Shown: in pieces, positions 8,142 to 15,502 of the stretch | Layout: every line of letters starts with the position of its first letter | How positions within the stretch are numbered: position 1 is the stretch's first letter | Assembly (NCBI GenBank): GCA_900768035.1 | Contig: CAAGBH010000020.1 | Span: 1-15,899 of the forward strand | From: Clostridia bacterium | GTDB lineage: Bacteria; Bacillota; Clostridia; Oscillospirales; Acutalibacteraceae | DNA: 15,899 nt | Direction of reading: 5' to 3' | Program-made: the position numbers and the translations under genes | The notes under the pieces: model-generated | The model's database searches: none | The model's input: the letters and a program-made list of their open reading frames with translations, nothing else | What the model was told of the DNA's origin: nothing

Positions 8142-9253
8142 GAAAATCAGCAGTTTCGGGACTTATTTTTGCTAATGCAAATGATAATATGCTTAAAAAA
8201 CTGACGGCTAACCGTTCAATGGCTTCTGTGCCTTTCGGAGCCCGATATCGTATTATCGACTTTGCACTCTCTAATCTTGTTAATGCCGGTGCAAATTCGG
8301 TTGGTATTATAACAAAGGAAAATTACCGTTCACTTATGGACCACGTAGGTAACGGCATTGCTTGGGATTTAGACCGTAAAAACGGCGGACTTTACATTAT
8401 CCCGCCTTATTCTAAATCGGGCATTAAAAAATATGTGGGTACAGTTTCCGCTATAAATGGTGCGTTAGATTTTCTTGAGCATTGCGGAAGCGAGTATATC
8501 GTGCTTTGTGATTCGCAGATAATTGCTAATATTGATATTTCGGCTGCGGTTAAACATCATAAGTCGAGAAAGGCAGATATAACCGTTATTTATCATAACG
8601 ATTGTTTGCCAAGTGGCTCTTATGAAAAAATGGTACTTACTTTAAATTCTGACTCAAGGGTTGAAAATATTGTTTTCAATTCAAGCGAAGATAAGGTTCA
8701 GTTCGGTATCGGCGTTAGTATAATTGGCAGAGAATTGCTGATTAAACTTGTCAAAGAAGCATTTGCTGATGATGCGGTAAGTTTTGCACGTGATGTTATT
8801 GCTAAAAAGACCGGCTCGCTTAAAATCTACGGTTTTGAACATAAAGAATATGTTGCAATTATGGATAATACCGCAACATATTATGATGCAAGTATGGCAT
8901 TGTTCCAAAAGCCGGTTCGAGATCAACTTTTCAATAAAGAAAGACCGATTTACACTAAGGTGCGTGACGGTATGCCGACACGCTATGGCACAAAATCTGT
9001 GGTTAAAAATTCTCTGATAGGCGATGACTGTGTGATTGACGGCACGGTTAAAAATAGTATTCTTTTCAGAGGCGTTAAGGTTGAAAAGGGCGCCACAGTT
9101 GAAAACTGTATTTTAATGCAGGAAACGGTTGTTGGAAAAGATGCCTGTCTTGACAATGTTATAGCAGATAAAAATGCTGTTATCGGAGAAGAAATGGTCT
9201 TGAAAGGCAATTCCAAGAAACATTGTTTTGTTGAAAAAAACCAAATTCTTTAA
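8138..9253 (+). CDS. glgD: GlgD, non-catalytic partner subunit of ADP-glucose pyrophosphorylase
   Basis: GlgD is a GlgC paralogue found next to glgC in Firmicutes; in Geobacillus and relatives it is inactive alone but raises GlgC activity in a mixed complex. The 371-residue protein keeps the overall fold ('PFGARYRIIDFALSNLVNAGANSVGI', 'GNGIAWDLDRKNGGLYIIPPY') and the hexapeptide-repeat C-terminus ('DDCVIDGTVKNSILFRGVKVEKGATVENCILM'). It has lost the catalytic motifs: the GGxGxRL loop is replaced by 'IFANANDNMLKKL', the SGDH motif reads 'LCDSQI', and there is no EEKP lysine motif. It overlaps glgC by 4 bases; AAGGAGGGG just upstream of the ATG is a very strong ribosome binding site inside the glgC end. 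GlgD was recognised from both the sequence losses and the operon position. Confidence 0.94.
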   Translation: MRKSAVSGLIFANANDNMLKKLTANRSMASVPFGARYRIIDFALSNLVNAGANSVGIITKENYRSLMDHVGNGIAWDLDRKNGGLYIIPPYSKSGIKKYVGTVSAINGALDFLEHCGSEYIVLCDSQIIANIDISAAVKHHKSRKADITVIYHNDCLPSGSYEKMVLTLNSDSRVENIVFNSSEDKVQFGIGVSIIGRELLIKLVKEAFADDAVSFARDVIAKKTGSLKIYGFEHKEYVAIMDNTATYYDASMALFQKPVRDQLFNKERPIYTKVRDGMPTRYGTKSVVKNSLIGDDCVIDGTVKNSILFRGVKVEKGATVENCILMQETVVGKDACLDNVIADKNAVIGEEMVLKGNSKKHCFVEKNQIL

Positions 9254-9266
9254 TAGGAGATAGTTT

Positions 9267-10688
9267 ATGAAAGTATTATTCGCTTCAAGTGAAGCATATC
9301 CTTTTGCGATGTCGGGCGGTCTTGCCGATGTTGCGGGCGCTTTGCCGAAAGCCCTCAGAAAAAGATTTGTCGGCTGTCGCATAATATTACCGCTTTACAG
9401 TAATATCCCCGACGAATTAAGGCAGAAAATGAGTTTTGTTTGTAATATTACTGTTCCTGTTTCGTGGAGAAGACAGTACTGCGGTGTTTTTGAAGCACAC
9501 ATGGACGGAGTTATTTATTATCTGATTGATAATCAGTATTATTTCAACCGTGAGGGACTTTACGGATATTATGACGATGCTGAGAGATATGCCTTTTTCT
9601 CCCGTGCGGTGTTGGAAGTGATTCCCTATTTAGGTTTCACACCTGATATCATTCACTGTAATGACTGGCAAACGGCTTTGATTCCGGTTTATTTAAATGC
9701 TTTTTATAAATGTAATGACTTATATAAAAATATTAAAACAGTATTTACAATTCATAATATTCAGTATCAGGGCAAATACGGTGATGAACTTTACAGGGAT
9801 GTTTTGGGACTTCCCGAAGGCGAAGAAAGCATACTTGAATATGACAACTGCATAAACTTTATGAAGGGTGGAATACAGTGCGCCGATAAGGTGACAACTG
9901 TTTCTCCAACATATTCAAGAGAAATTTTAGACCCCTATTATTCTCACGGACTTGATTCGATTTTAAAGGGATTTACCTATAAGTTGACAGGTATAGTAAA
10001 TGGTATTGATACTGAGGTTTACAACCCTGAAACAGATAATTTGATTTATAAAAATTTCTCTGTGGACAATATGGATGGTAAGGCTGTTAATAAGCAGAAA
10101 TTACAAGAAGAATTGGGACTTCCGCAAAATGCGGATACTCCCGTTATCGGAATCGTAACAAGGCTTGTTAAACACAAGGGCATTGATCTTGTTAAATGTG
10201 TGTTTGAAGAACTTTTGAAAGCAGATGTTCAGTTTGCGATTTTAGGTTCGGGCGAATGGGAATTTGAAAGTTTCTTTAATGAAATGGCAGCCAAATATCC
10301 CGATAAGGTTGGGCTTAAACTTGGGTTCGATTCAAGACTTGCACATTGCATTTATGCGGGAGCGGATATTTTCTTAATGCCAAGTAAGAGTGAACCTTGC
10401 GGTTTGGCACAAATGGTGGCTTTGCGTTACGGAACGATACCGATTGTTCGTGAAACAGGCGGTCTCAATGATACCATTAATGACAGCGGCGACGGCGAAG
10501 GCAACGGCTTCACCTTTAAGAATTATAATGCTCACGATATGCAAAATAGCATATGGCGTGCTTTGCAGGGCTATAGTGATAAGGATGGTTGGAAAATACT
10601 TCGCAAACGTGCAATGCTGTGTGATAACAGTTGGAAAGCCTCTGCAAACGCATATATAGGACTTTATAAAGAAATAGTTGTTAAATAA
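9267..10688 (+). CDS. glgA: Glycogen synthase (GT5, ADP-glucose type)
   Basis: GlgA transfers glucose from ADP-glucose to the non-reducing end of alpha-1,4-glucan. The 473 residues fit the family (about 475). The GT5 fold is seen as an N-terminal half with 'SSEAYPFAMSGGLADVAGALPKAL', 'IIHCNDWQTALIP' and 'TIHNIQYQGKY', and a C-terminal half with 'IGIVTRLVKHKGIDLV' (R299, K304), 'SKSEPCGLAQMVALRYGTIPIVRETGGLNDT' (E376, matching catalytic E377 of E. coli). One key residue differs: the KxGGL lysine that contacts the ADP-glucose phosphates (K15 in E. coli) is M15 here. I recall related Ruminococcaceae sequences also varying at this site, but cannot check. The ribosome binding site TAGGAGATAG precedes the ATG, 13 bases after glgD. 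It is the last gene of the operon. Confidence 0.95.
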   Translation: MKVLFASSEAYPFAMSGGLADVAGALPKALRKRFVGCRIILPLYSNIPDELRQKMSFVCNITVPVSWRRQYCGVFEAHMDGVIYYLIDNQYYFNREGLYGYYDDAERYAFFSRAVLEVIPYLGFTPDIIHCNDWQTALIPVYLNAFYKCNDLYKNIKTVFTIHNIQYQGKYGDELYRDVLGLPEGEESILEYDNCINFMKGGIQCADKVTTVSPTYSREILDPYYSHGLDSILKGFTYKLTGIVNGIDTEVYNPETDNLIYKNFSVDNMDGKAVNKQKLQEELGLPQNADTPVIGIVTRLVKHKGIDLVKCVFEELLKADVQFAILGSGEWEFESFFNEMAAKYPDKVGLKLGFDSRLAHCIYAGADIFLMPSKSEPCGLAQMVALRYGTIPIVRETGGLNDTINDSGDGEGNGFTFKNYNAHDMQNSIWRALQGYSDKDGWKILRKRAMLCDNSWKASANAYIGLYKEIVVK

Positions 10689-10693
10689 ATGAA

Positions 10694-10724
10694 AAAAGGG
10701 TTGCTAATTTTTAGTAACCCTTTT
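10694..10724 (+). terminator. Rho-independent terminator after the glg operon
   Basis: AAAAGGGTTGCTAA pairs with TTAGTAACCCTTTT (one G-T wobble) around a 3-base loop. The stem's own 3' arm supplies the TTTT run. It lies 5 bases after the glgA stop and closes the glg operon before uppP. Confidence 0.85.
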
Positions 10725-10744
10725 ATACTATAAGGGGTGATTTA

Positions 10745-11563
10745 ATGTTAGATATTTTAAAGTCCTTGATATTGGGTATTATCGAGGGTATAACCGAATG
10801 GCTTCCCATAAGCAGTACAGGACACCTGATTATTGCTGATGAGTTTATAAAACTGAATATGACACCTGAATTTATGGAAATGTTTAATGTGGTAATTCAG
10901 TTGGGCGCAATATTAGCGGTTGTGGTAATCTATTTTAAAAAAATGTGGCCGTTTAGCCTTGACAGAAATGAGCATTACATAAAGAAAGATGTAATGAGTA
11001 TGTGGTTTAAGGTTGTGGTGGCAATTTTGCCAGCGGCTTTAATCGGCATACCTTTTGACGATTTATTTGAAGAGAAGTTCCATAATTATATTGTGGTTTC
11101 ACTTGCCCTTATAATTTACGGTATATTATTTATAGTTATTGAAAAGCGAAATAAACATTTAACACCTAAGGTGTCAAGCATAGGTGAAATCAGTTATAAA
11201 ACGGCATTGCTTATCGGTTGTTTCCAAGCATTGTCTTTAATACCCGGAACTTCAAGAAGCGGTTCTACTATTTTAGGCGCAATTTTAATAGGAGTTTCCC
11301 GTGTTGCTGCGGCGGAATTTAGTTTTTATATGGCAGTGCCTGTAATGTTTGGCGCAAGTTTTATAAAACTTTTAAAATTTGGCTTAGATTTTCAAACGGG
11401 TGAACTTATAATTTTGGCAGTAGGCATGATTTCGGCATTTATCGTGTCGGTTATAGCAATAAAATTCCTTATAAGTTATATCAAAAAACGTGACTTTACC
11501 GCTTTCGGATATTATCGGATAGTTTTAGGTATCATAGTTTTATTGTGGTTTCTTGTAAGATAA
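10745..11563 (+). CDS. uppP: Undecaprenyl-diphosphatase (BacA family)
   Basis: UppP removes a phosphate from undecaprenyl diphosphate on the outer face of the membrane, recycling the lipid carrier for peptidoglycan and other envelope glycans; raised levels give bacitracin resistance. The 272 residues match the family length. Both active-site motifs are intact: 'EGITEWLPISSTGHLI' (E14, E18, H27) and 'PGTSRSGSTI' (P167-I176, with R171). About seven hydrophobic helices are visible and no cleavable signal peptide is needed. AAGGGGTGA precedes the ATG at good spacing. It lies just after the glg terminator, with the hydrolase gene 13 bases downstream, so uppP and the hydrolase likely share a transcript. 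I found no well-placed promoter of its own; read-through from glg or a weak promoter overlapping the terminator (see rejected items) are possible. Confidence 0.95.
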   Translation: MLDILKSLILGIIEGITEWLPISSTGHLIIADEFIKLNMTPEFMEMFNVVIQLGAILAVVVIYFKKMWPFSLDRNEHYIKKDVMSMWFKVVVAILPAALIGIPFDDLFEEKFHNYIVVSLALIIYGILFIVIEKRNKHLTPKVSSIGEISYKTALLIGCFQALSLIPGTSRSGSTILGAILIGVSRVAAAEFSFYMAVPVMFGASFIKLLKFGLDFQTGELIILAVGMISAFIVSVIAIKFLISYIKKRDFTAFGYYRIVLGIIVLLWFLVR

Positions 11564-11576
11564 AGGAGAATGTAAA

Positions 11577-12407
11577 ATGGTTCATAAGCAGTTACAATTA
11601 AAGGAATATTTCGGATTTTTGGGTGAAAATGATGCTAATCCAACATTAGATATCTATTTGCCTTACGATTCTATGGAAAGAAAAGATAGGAAAAGACCTT
11701 GTCTTTTGATTTGTCCCGGCGGTGGGTACGTTTTCTGCACTTTGCGTGAGAGTGAGCCTGTTGCACTTGAATTTTTGCCTGAGGGTTTTAATGTTTTCAT
11801 TTTGAATTACACTTGCGCCCCTGCAAGATTCCCGACGCAAATCCGTGAAGTTGCGGCGGCTATGGAAGTTATTTATCAAAATTCTGAGGAATGGCATTGT
11901 GATACATCTAAGGTTTCAATTATCGGCTTTTCTGCAGGGGGACATCTTGCAGCGCATTATTCAACAATGTTTGACTGCAAGGAAGTAAGAGAAGTTTTCC
12001 CTGAAAGTAAAGCGGTAAACGGCTCGGTTCTTTGTTATCCTGTTATCACTGCATTAGAGGGGAAATGTCATTCGGGAAGTTTCGAAAGTCTGCTTGGTCA
12101 TTACCCGTTAACCGAAGAAGAAATGGATTATTTTAGTTGTGATAGATGTGTGAATGAAAAAACTCCGCCGGCGTTTATCTGGCATACCTTTGCAGATAAT
12201 GGAGTTCCCGTAAAAAGCAGTCTGCTTTATGCTGAGGCTTTGGAAAAATATAATATTCCGTTTGAACTTCAGATTTATCCGCAGGGCGGTCACGGTCTTT
12301 CAACCTGTACTTATGAAACACATAATGAATTAGATGAGTCAACTGTTTATAACGGCAAGTGGATAAGTCAGGTTAAAGGTTGGTTTAAACTGATGAAATT
12401 ATCATAA
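11577..12407 (+). CDS. Alpha/beta hydrolase, esterase-like (BD-FAE / acetyl-esterase type)
   Basis: A cytoplasmic serine hydrolase of 276 residues with no signal peptide. The oxyanion-hole motif 'CPGGGYVF' (P47-Y51, the counterpart of HGGG) is followed by 'YTCAPARFPTQIREVAAAMEVI', the nucleophile elbow 'IIGFSAGGHLAAHY' (S119), and likely Asp and His of the triad at D207 ('FADNGVPVKSS') and H239 ('YPQGGHGLS'). This arrangement is typical of enzymes annotated as acetyl xylan esterases, carbohydrate deacetylases or prolyl oligopeptidase-like hydrolases in gut Clostridia. The substrate cannot be read from the sequence; a role in removing acetyl groups from imported oligosaccharides is an inference from similar proteins. 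AAAGGAGAATG lies right before the ATG. It sits 13 bases after uppP, which may be a shared transcript rather than a shared pathway. Confidence 0.85.
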   Translation: MVHKQLQLKEYFGFLGENDANPTLDIYLPYDSMERKDRKRPCLLICPGGGYVFCTLRESEPVALEFLPEGFNVFILNYTCAPARFPTQIREVAAAMEVIYQNSEEWHCDTSKVSIIGFSAGGHLAAHYSTMFDCKEVREVFPESKAVNGSVLCYPVITALEGKCHSGSFESLLGHYPLTEEEMDYFSCDRCVNEKTPPAFIWHTFADNGVPVKSSLLYAEALEKYNIPFELQIYPQGGHGLSTCTYETHNELDESTVYNGKWISQVKGWFKLMKLS

Positions 12408-12410
12408 ATC

Positions 12411-12445
12411 AAAATGCGATGAGATTTAATCTCATCGCATTTTTT
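12411..12445. terminator. Bidirectional terminator between convergent genes
   Basis: AAAATGCGATGAGA pairs with TCTCATCGCATTTT around a small TTTAA loop. On the plus strand it is followed by six T's and ends the hydrolase transcript. On the minus strand the stem ends in four T's and begins right at the HAD gene stop codon, so it can end that operon as well. Confidence 0.9.
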
Positions 12446-13121
12446 ATAATATGTCTTTAAGTTGTTTTAAACAGGTTATTTCATAAGTTGATTGATATTT
12501 GGGTTCTATTTTCTCGAGGTTATACCAACAACTGTCAAAACCTGAATTTATAGCCCCTAAAATATCAGAACTTTGGCTGTCACCAATAACCAATATTTTT
12601 GATTTATCCTTTTCGGGAATATTTTTAAGCACGAAATTAAAATATTCTTTTTCGGGCTTTTGGTGATTTGCGTCTTCCGAAACAAACACCTTGTCAAAAT
12701 AAGGCTCTAAACCCGATTCTTTTATACGGCGGTACTGTGTGGTAGAAAGTCCGTTAGTTGTGGCATAAAGTTTATAACCTTTTTCTTTAAGGTAGTCAAG
12801 GATTTCGAAAGCACCGTCAACTGTATAATACCCCTCAGACAGAAACTGCACATATTCTTTGGAAAGTGTGGCAGTATCACCTTTTTTATTAAATGTTTCG
12901 CAAAAAGTTTTGAAACGTCCCTCGAAAATCTCGCTTTTTCGAATTTCACCACGCTCAAATCTTTCCCAAAAACTTCGGTTTATTTGAGAATAGGTTTTAA
13001 TGGCAAAATCATCGTGGGGGAGATTGTGCTTTTCTAAAACTTTTTTAACGGCTACTTTTTCTGCCATATTAAAATCAAGTAAAGTGTTGTCTAAATCAAG
13101 AAAAAGTGAGGAGTATTTCAT
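12444..13121 (-). CDS. HAD-superfamily hydrolase, YjjG-like (pyrimidine nucleotidase family)
   Basis: A 225-residue HAD phosphatase. The four HAD motifs are present: DLDNT with D9 and D11 (motif I), 'ATTNG' at 120-124 (motif II), the lysine of 'HQKPEKEYF' (K155, motif III), and 'VIGDSQSSDILGA' with D181 and D186 (motif IV). The helical cap after motif I ('NRSFWERFERGEIRKSEIF') is the pattern of YjjG-type noncanonical pyrimidine nucleotidases, which remove phosphate from nucleoside monophosphates including damaged or modified ones. The exact substrate is inferred from family likeness. Its ATG shares one base with the galU stop (TAATG), so translation is probably coupled. It is the last gene of the minus-strand operon and runs into the bidirectional terminator. 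Confidence 0.85.
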   Translation of the reverse strand: MKYSSLFLDLDNTLLDFNMAEKVAVKKVLEKHNLPHDDFAIKTYSQINRSFWERFERGEIRKSEIFEGRFKTFCETFNKKGDTATLSKEYVQFLSEGYYTVDGAFEILDYLKEKGYKLYATTNGLSTTQYRRIKESGLEPYFDKVFVSEDANHQKPEKEYFNFVLKNIPEKDKSKILVIGDSQSSDILGAINSGFDSCWYNLEKIEPKYQSTYEITCLKQLKDIL

Positions 13122-13990
13122 TATAAATTTTTTGCTAATTCCTTTATATATTCTCTTAGTTCGTCTTTGGTTTCGGGGTGGGTAAGGCCTACTTCGATAT
13201 TAGCCTTTAAAATACCGAATTTGTTGCCCATATCATAGCGTGTACCGCTAAAATCAACACCAATCATACCCTTGGTTTTAGCAATCTGACACATAGCATC
13301 GGTCAACTGAAGTTCGTTGCCAGCGCCCAATGGTGTGTGTTCCAAAATATCGAATATTTCGCTTTCAAGCACACATCTGCCAAGAATAGAATAGTTAGAA
13401 AATTTTTCTTCTAAAGACGGTTTTTCAATCATATCACTTACGGCATAATTGATATCGTTAAGTTTTTCAACTTTGAGAGAAGAATATTTAACAATAAGAT
13501 TATCGGATACTTCCTTTATACCGACAACGCTTTTACCAAAGGCTTCATAAGCGCCTATAAGTTCGCTTATAGCAGGAACTTCGCCGATTATAACATCGTC
13601 ACCGTAAAGAACCGCAAAAGGCTCGTTGCCGACAAACTGTTTTGCACGAAGTACGGCGTCGCCAAGTCCTCGGGTTTCTTTTTGACGAAGATAATAAATG
13701 TTAGCCATATTTGCAAGGGCATTGAGTTCTTCTAAAGTATCGGTTCTGCCTCGCTTTTCAAGCATATTTTCAAGTTCAACAGAATGGTCGAAGTGGTCTT
13801 CAATTACACCTTTTCCTCGGTTCGTTATGATTAAAATATCGGTGATACCCGCTTTTACTGCCTCTTCAACAATATATTGAATGGCGGGTTTATCCACAAT
13901 TGGAAGCATTTCTTTAGGACAGGATTTTGAAGCGGGCAAAACCCTTGTTCCAAGACCTGCCGCAGGGATTATCGCTTTTCTGATTTTCAT
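13121..13990 (-). CDS. galU: UTP--glucose-1-phosphate uridylyltransferase
   Basis: GalU makes UDP-glucose from glucose-1-phosphate and UTP, the donor for glycolipids, teichoic acid glucosylation and capsule sugars. The 289 residues match the family. Diagnostic motifs: the nucleotide-binding 'IPAAGLGTRVLPASKSCPKEMLPIVDKPAIQYIVEEA' region (G12-R16, K26-P-K-E), 'ILIITNRGKGVIEDHFD', 'FAVLYGDDVI', 'MIEKPSLEE', 'LQLTDAM' and 'TRYDMGNKFGILKANIEVGL'. No beta-helix domain, unlike GlgC and GlgD. AGGAGTGAT lies just before the ATG, 12 bases after the RING/DUF2628 gene. It competes with GlgC for the same glucose-1-phosphate pool. Confidence 0.95.
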   Translation of the reverse strand: MKIRKAIIPAAGLGTRVLPASKSCPKEMLPIVDKPAIQYIVEEAVKAGITDILIITNRGKGVIEDHFDHSVELENMLEKRGRTDTLEELNALANMANIYYLRQKETRGLGDAVLRAKQFVGNEPFAVLYGDDVIIGEVPAISELIGAYEAFGKSVVGIKEVSDNLIVKYSSLKVEKLNDINYAVSDMIEKPSLEEKFSNYSILGRCVLESEIFDILEHTPLGAGNELQLTDAMCQIAKTKGMIGVDFSGTRYDMGNKFGILKANIEVGLTHPETKDELREYIKELAKNL

Positions 13991-14002
13991 GATTTATCAC
14001 TC

Positions 14003-14860
14003 CTAAATTAATGTCATAATTATAGTTGGGATATATTGCACGGCAAAAATGCCGATAAAGAATAAAAAGAAATTCACTCCGCCTTTTTTGCGGAAATCAT
14101 ATTCAAAATCTTCGCTTGATTTTTTTATCTCTTTTATTGTATTTACGGTGTGGTTTCTATACCAATAATCACCGAAAAGGGCACAGATTAATCTTATTGC
14201 TATTGATAAAATACTGCCGACAAATGCTGCCATCACAACAACACCGCTGATTTCGTTCATATGCGCCATCATGTTTTGCATCAGTTCTTGATATGTTGCG
14301 GCCTCTGCAATGCCAAGGTTGTAAATTGTGTTATTAAGAGGGATCGCAAGCAGGCTTGAAACGATAGTCAATACACCCGCAATGATTCCGTTTTTATACA
14401 TTTTTCTTGATAAAAACCATCCGCAAGGAAAAAGAAACGCCATAAAGTTCCAAGAGATTTTGTTATGTTTATTGAGTTTTGCGAATTTAGGAATGTAACG
14501 CATTGTGTTAGAAACAACGAAGTTACGAGCCTCCTTGGCTGTGACATCCTCATCAATTAAGTATTCTTCGGGAACACCGCCTAAAAAGTCAATTTCGGGG
14601 AAACTTGAAAAAGGGGAGTTGTCATTATTGGTATGAGATTCGGTTTTTGGCGGTTCGGGGATGCTTTCCGCTTCTCTCTTTTTGATTTTATCGTATTGGT
14701 TTTGGGTGCCGTGGAATTCCTCCAAAGCGCAGTGACCTAAGTGGTTATAACATTCTCTGTGATGTGGAGCGCCGCATACAGGGCAATAAACCACATCATC
14801 TTCTTCGAAAAGGTATGCGTGGCATAGCGCACACGAAATACCCTTGTTTTCGATACTCAT
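14003..14860 (-). CDS. Prokaryotic RING-finger / DUF2628 membrane protein
   Basis: A 285-residue protein in three parts. The N-terminus is a zinc-ribbon/RING-like module (Prok-RING type) with ordered metal ligands C10-x2-C13, C26-x2-C29, H33/H34, C37 and H43/C44. A polar linker follows (about residues 50-125, rich in E, P, N and S). The C-terminal half is a DUF2628-like membrane domain with helices near 138-151, 156-173, 204-229 and 261-285 and the typical 'ISWNFMAFLFPCGWFLSRKMYKNG' entry. There is no signal peptide, so the zinc module is expected in the cytoplasm, held to the membrane. The function is unknown; a protein-protein contact role is more likely than ubiquitin ligase activity. Its ATG overlaps the Nudix stop by 4 bases. 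GGAGTAACC lies just upstream of its ATG. Confidence 0.8.
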   Translation of the reverse strand: MSIENKGISCALCHAYLFEEDDVVYCPVCGAPHHRECYNHLGHCALEEFHGTQNQYDKIKKREAESIPEPPKTESHTNNDNSPFSSFPEIDFLGGVPEEYLIDEDVTAKEARNFVVSNTMRYIPKFAKLNKHNKISWNFMAFLFPCGWFLSRKMYKNGIIAGVLTIVSSLLAIPLNNTIYNLGIAEAATYQELMQNMMAHMNEISGVVVMAAFVGSILSIAIRLICALFGDYWYRNHTVNTIKEIKKSSEDFEYDFRKKGGVNFFLFFIGIFAVQYIPTIIMTLI

Positions 14861-15381
14861 AAGGTTACTCCTTTAAAAAGGTTGATTTTTTCAAAAACTT
14901 TATCAAAATATTCTTTGCCGTAATTATGGAAAAGACCGTCTTTAATCATTTTCTTAAGTTCGGTATCGGTTACCCATTTTGCTTCGGCAACTTCTGCTTT
15001 TTGCAATGTCAGATTTTGCTTTTCGATTTCACAGGTGATTGCCCACACATCAAGTAAAGAATTGCGTCTTTTAAGGCGGAAAATCTTTTTGAGCGTTTTC
15101 TCATCAGAGCAAATACCCAATTCCTCAAAAAGTTCACGCTTTGCTGCTGTAAAAGAACTCTCACCAGAAATGGCCGCACCGCCTGTTGCCGCCCATTCGC
15201 CGGGCATAAGTTTTTTACTGTCACTTCGGCGTTGGATTAAAATTCTACCGTCGGGTGACACAATCCAAATATGAACAACTAAATGATATTCTCCGGGTTT
15301 TAAGAAGCATTTTCCTCTGACTGTGGTTTTGCCTGTGGCATCGCCGTTTTCATTAAGTATGTCCCAAATTTCTGTTCTCAT
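14857..15381 (-). CDS. Nudix hydrolase, IPP-isomerase-like subgroup
   Basis: Nudix enzymes split nucleoside diphosphates linked to another group; related proteins include isopentenyl diphosphate isomerase. The Nudix box is perfect: G68-x5-E74-x7-R82-E83-L84-x-E86-E87-x-G89-I90. The N-terminus 'IWDILNENGDATGKTTVRG' and 'YHLVVHIWIVSPDGRILIQRRSDSKKLMPGEWAAT' are the pattern of the IDI/YfcD-like branch, but the protein (174 residues) lacks anything that would prove isomerase activity. The substrate is unknown. It is the first gene of the minus-strand operon, 32 bases after the predicted transcription start. Its ribosome binding site is weak: only AGGT about 15 bases upstream of the ATG. No better in-frame start is seen, so the ATG at 15381 is kept. 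Confidence 0.88.
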   Translation of the reverse strand: MRTEIWDILNENGDATGKTTVRGKCFLKPGEYHLVVHIWIVSPDGRILIQRRSDSKKLMPGEWAATGGAAISGESSFTAAKRELFEELGICSDEKTLKKIFRLKRRNSLLDVWAITCEIEKQNLTLQKAEVAEAKWVTDTELKKMIKDGLFHNYGKEYFDKVFEKINLFKGVTL

Positions 15382-15420
15382 ATCGTCTTATAATTTACCT
15401 CAACTGTTATATACAAAGTC

Positions 15421-15449
15421 ATTATACCAATAATATAAAAAAAATTCAA
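15421..15449 (-). promoter_or_regulatory. Sigma-A type promoter of the Nudix-galU operon
   Basis: Read on the minus strand: -35 TTGAAT (15449-15444), 17-base spacer, -10 TATAAT (15426-15421), with TGG directly before the -10 (TTGGTATAAT). It fires away from the SRP RNA promoter about 20 bases to its right. Confidence 0.8.
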
Positions 15450-15467
15450 CAATTTATATCTTTACTA

Positions 15468-15496
15468 TTGTAAAAATTGAATGTTTGTGTTAAAAT
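15468..15496 (+). promoter_or_regulatory. Promoter of the SRP RNA gene
   Basis: -35 TTGTAA (15468-15473), 17-base spacer, -10 TAAAAT (15491-15496) with an extended TGT element in front. This predicts a start near 15503, a few bases before the closing helix of the SRP RNA. Confidence 0.7.
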
Positions 15497-15502
15497 TAAT
15501 CT

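Noticed and set aside
10701..10729. A promoter (TTGCTA, 17 bases, TATACT) overlapping the glgA terminator, which could serve uppP.
   Set aside because: Spacing is right, but transcription would start near 10736, inside the uppP ribosome binding site, and the -35 box is part of the terminator stem. It is too weak to list as a feature.
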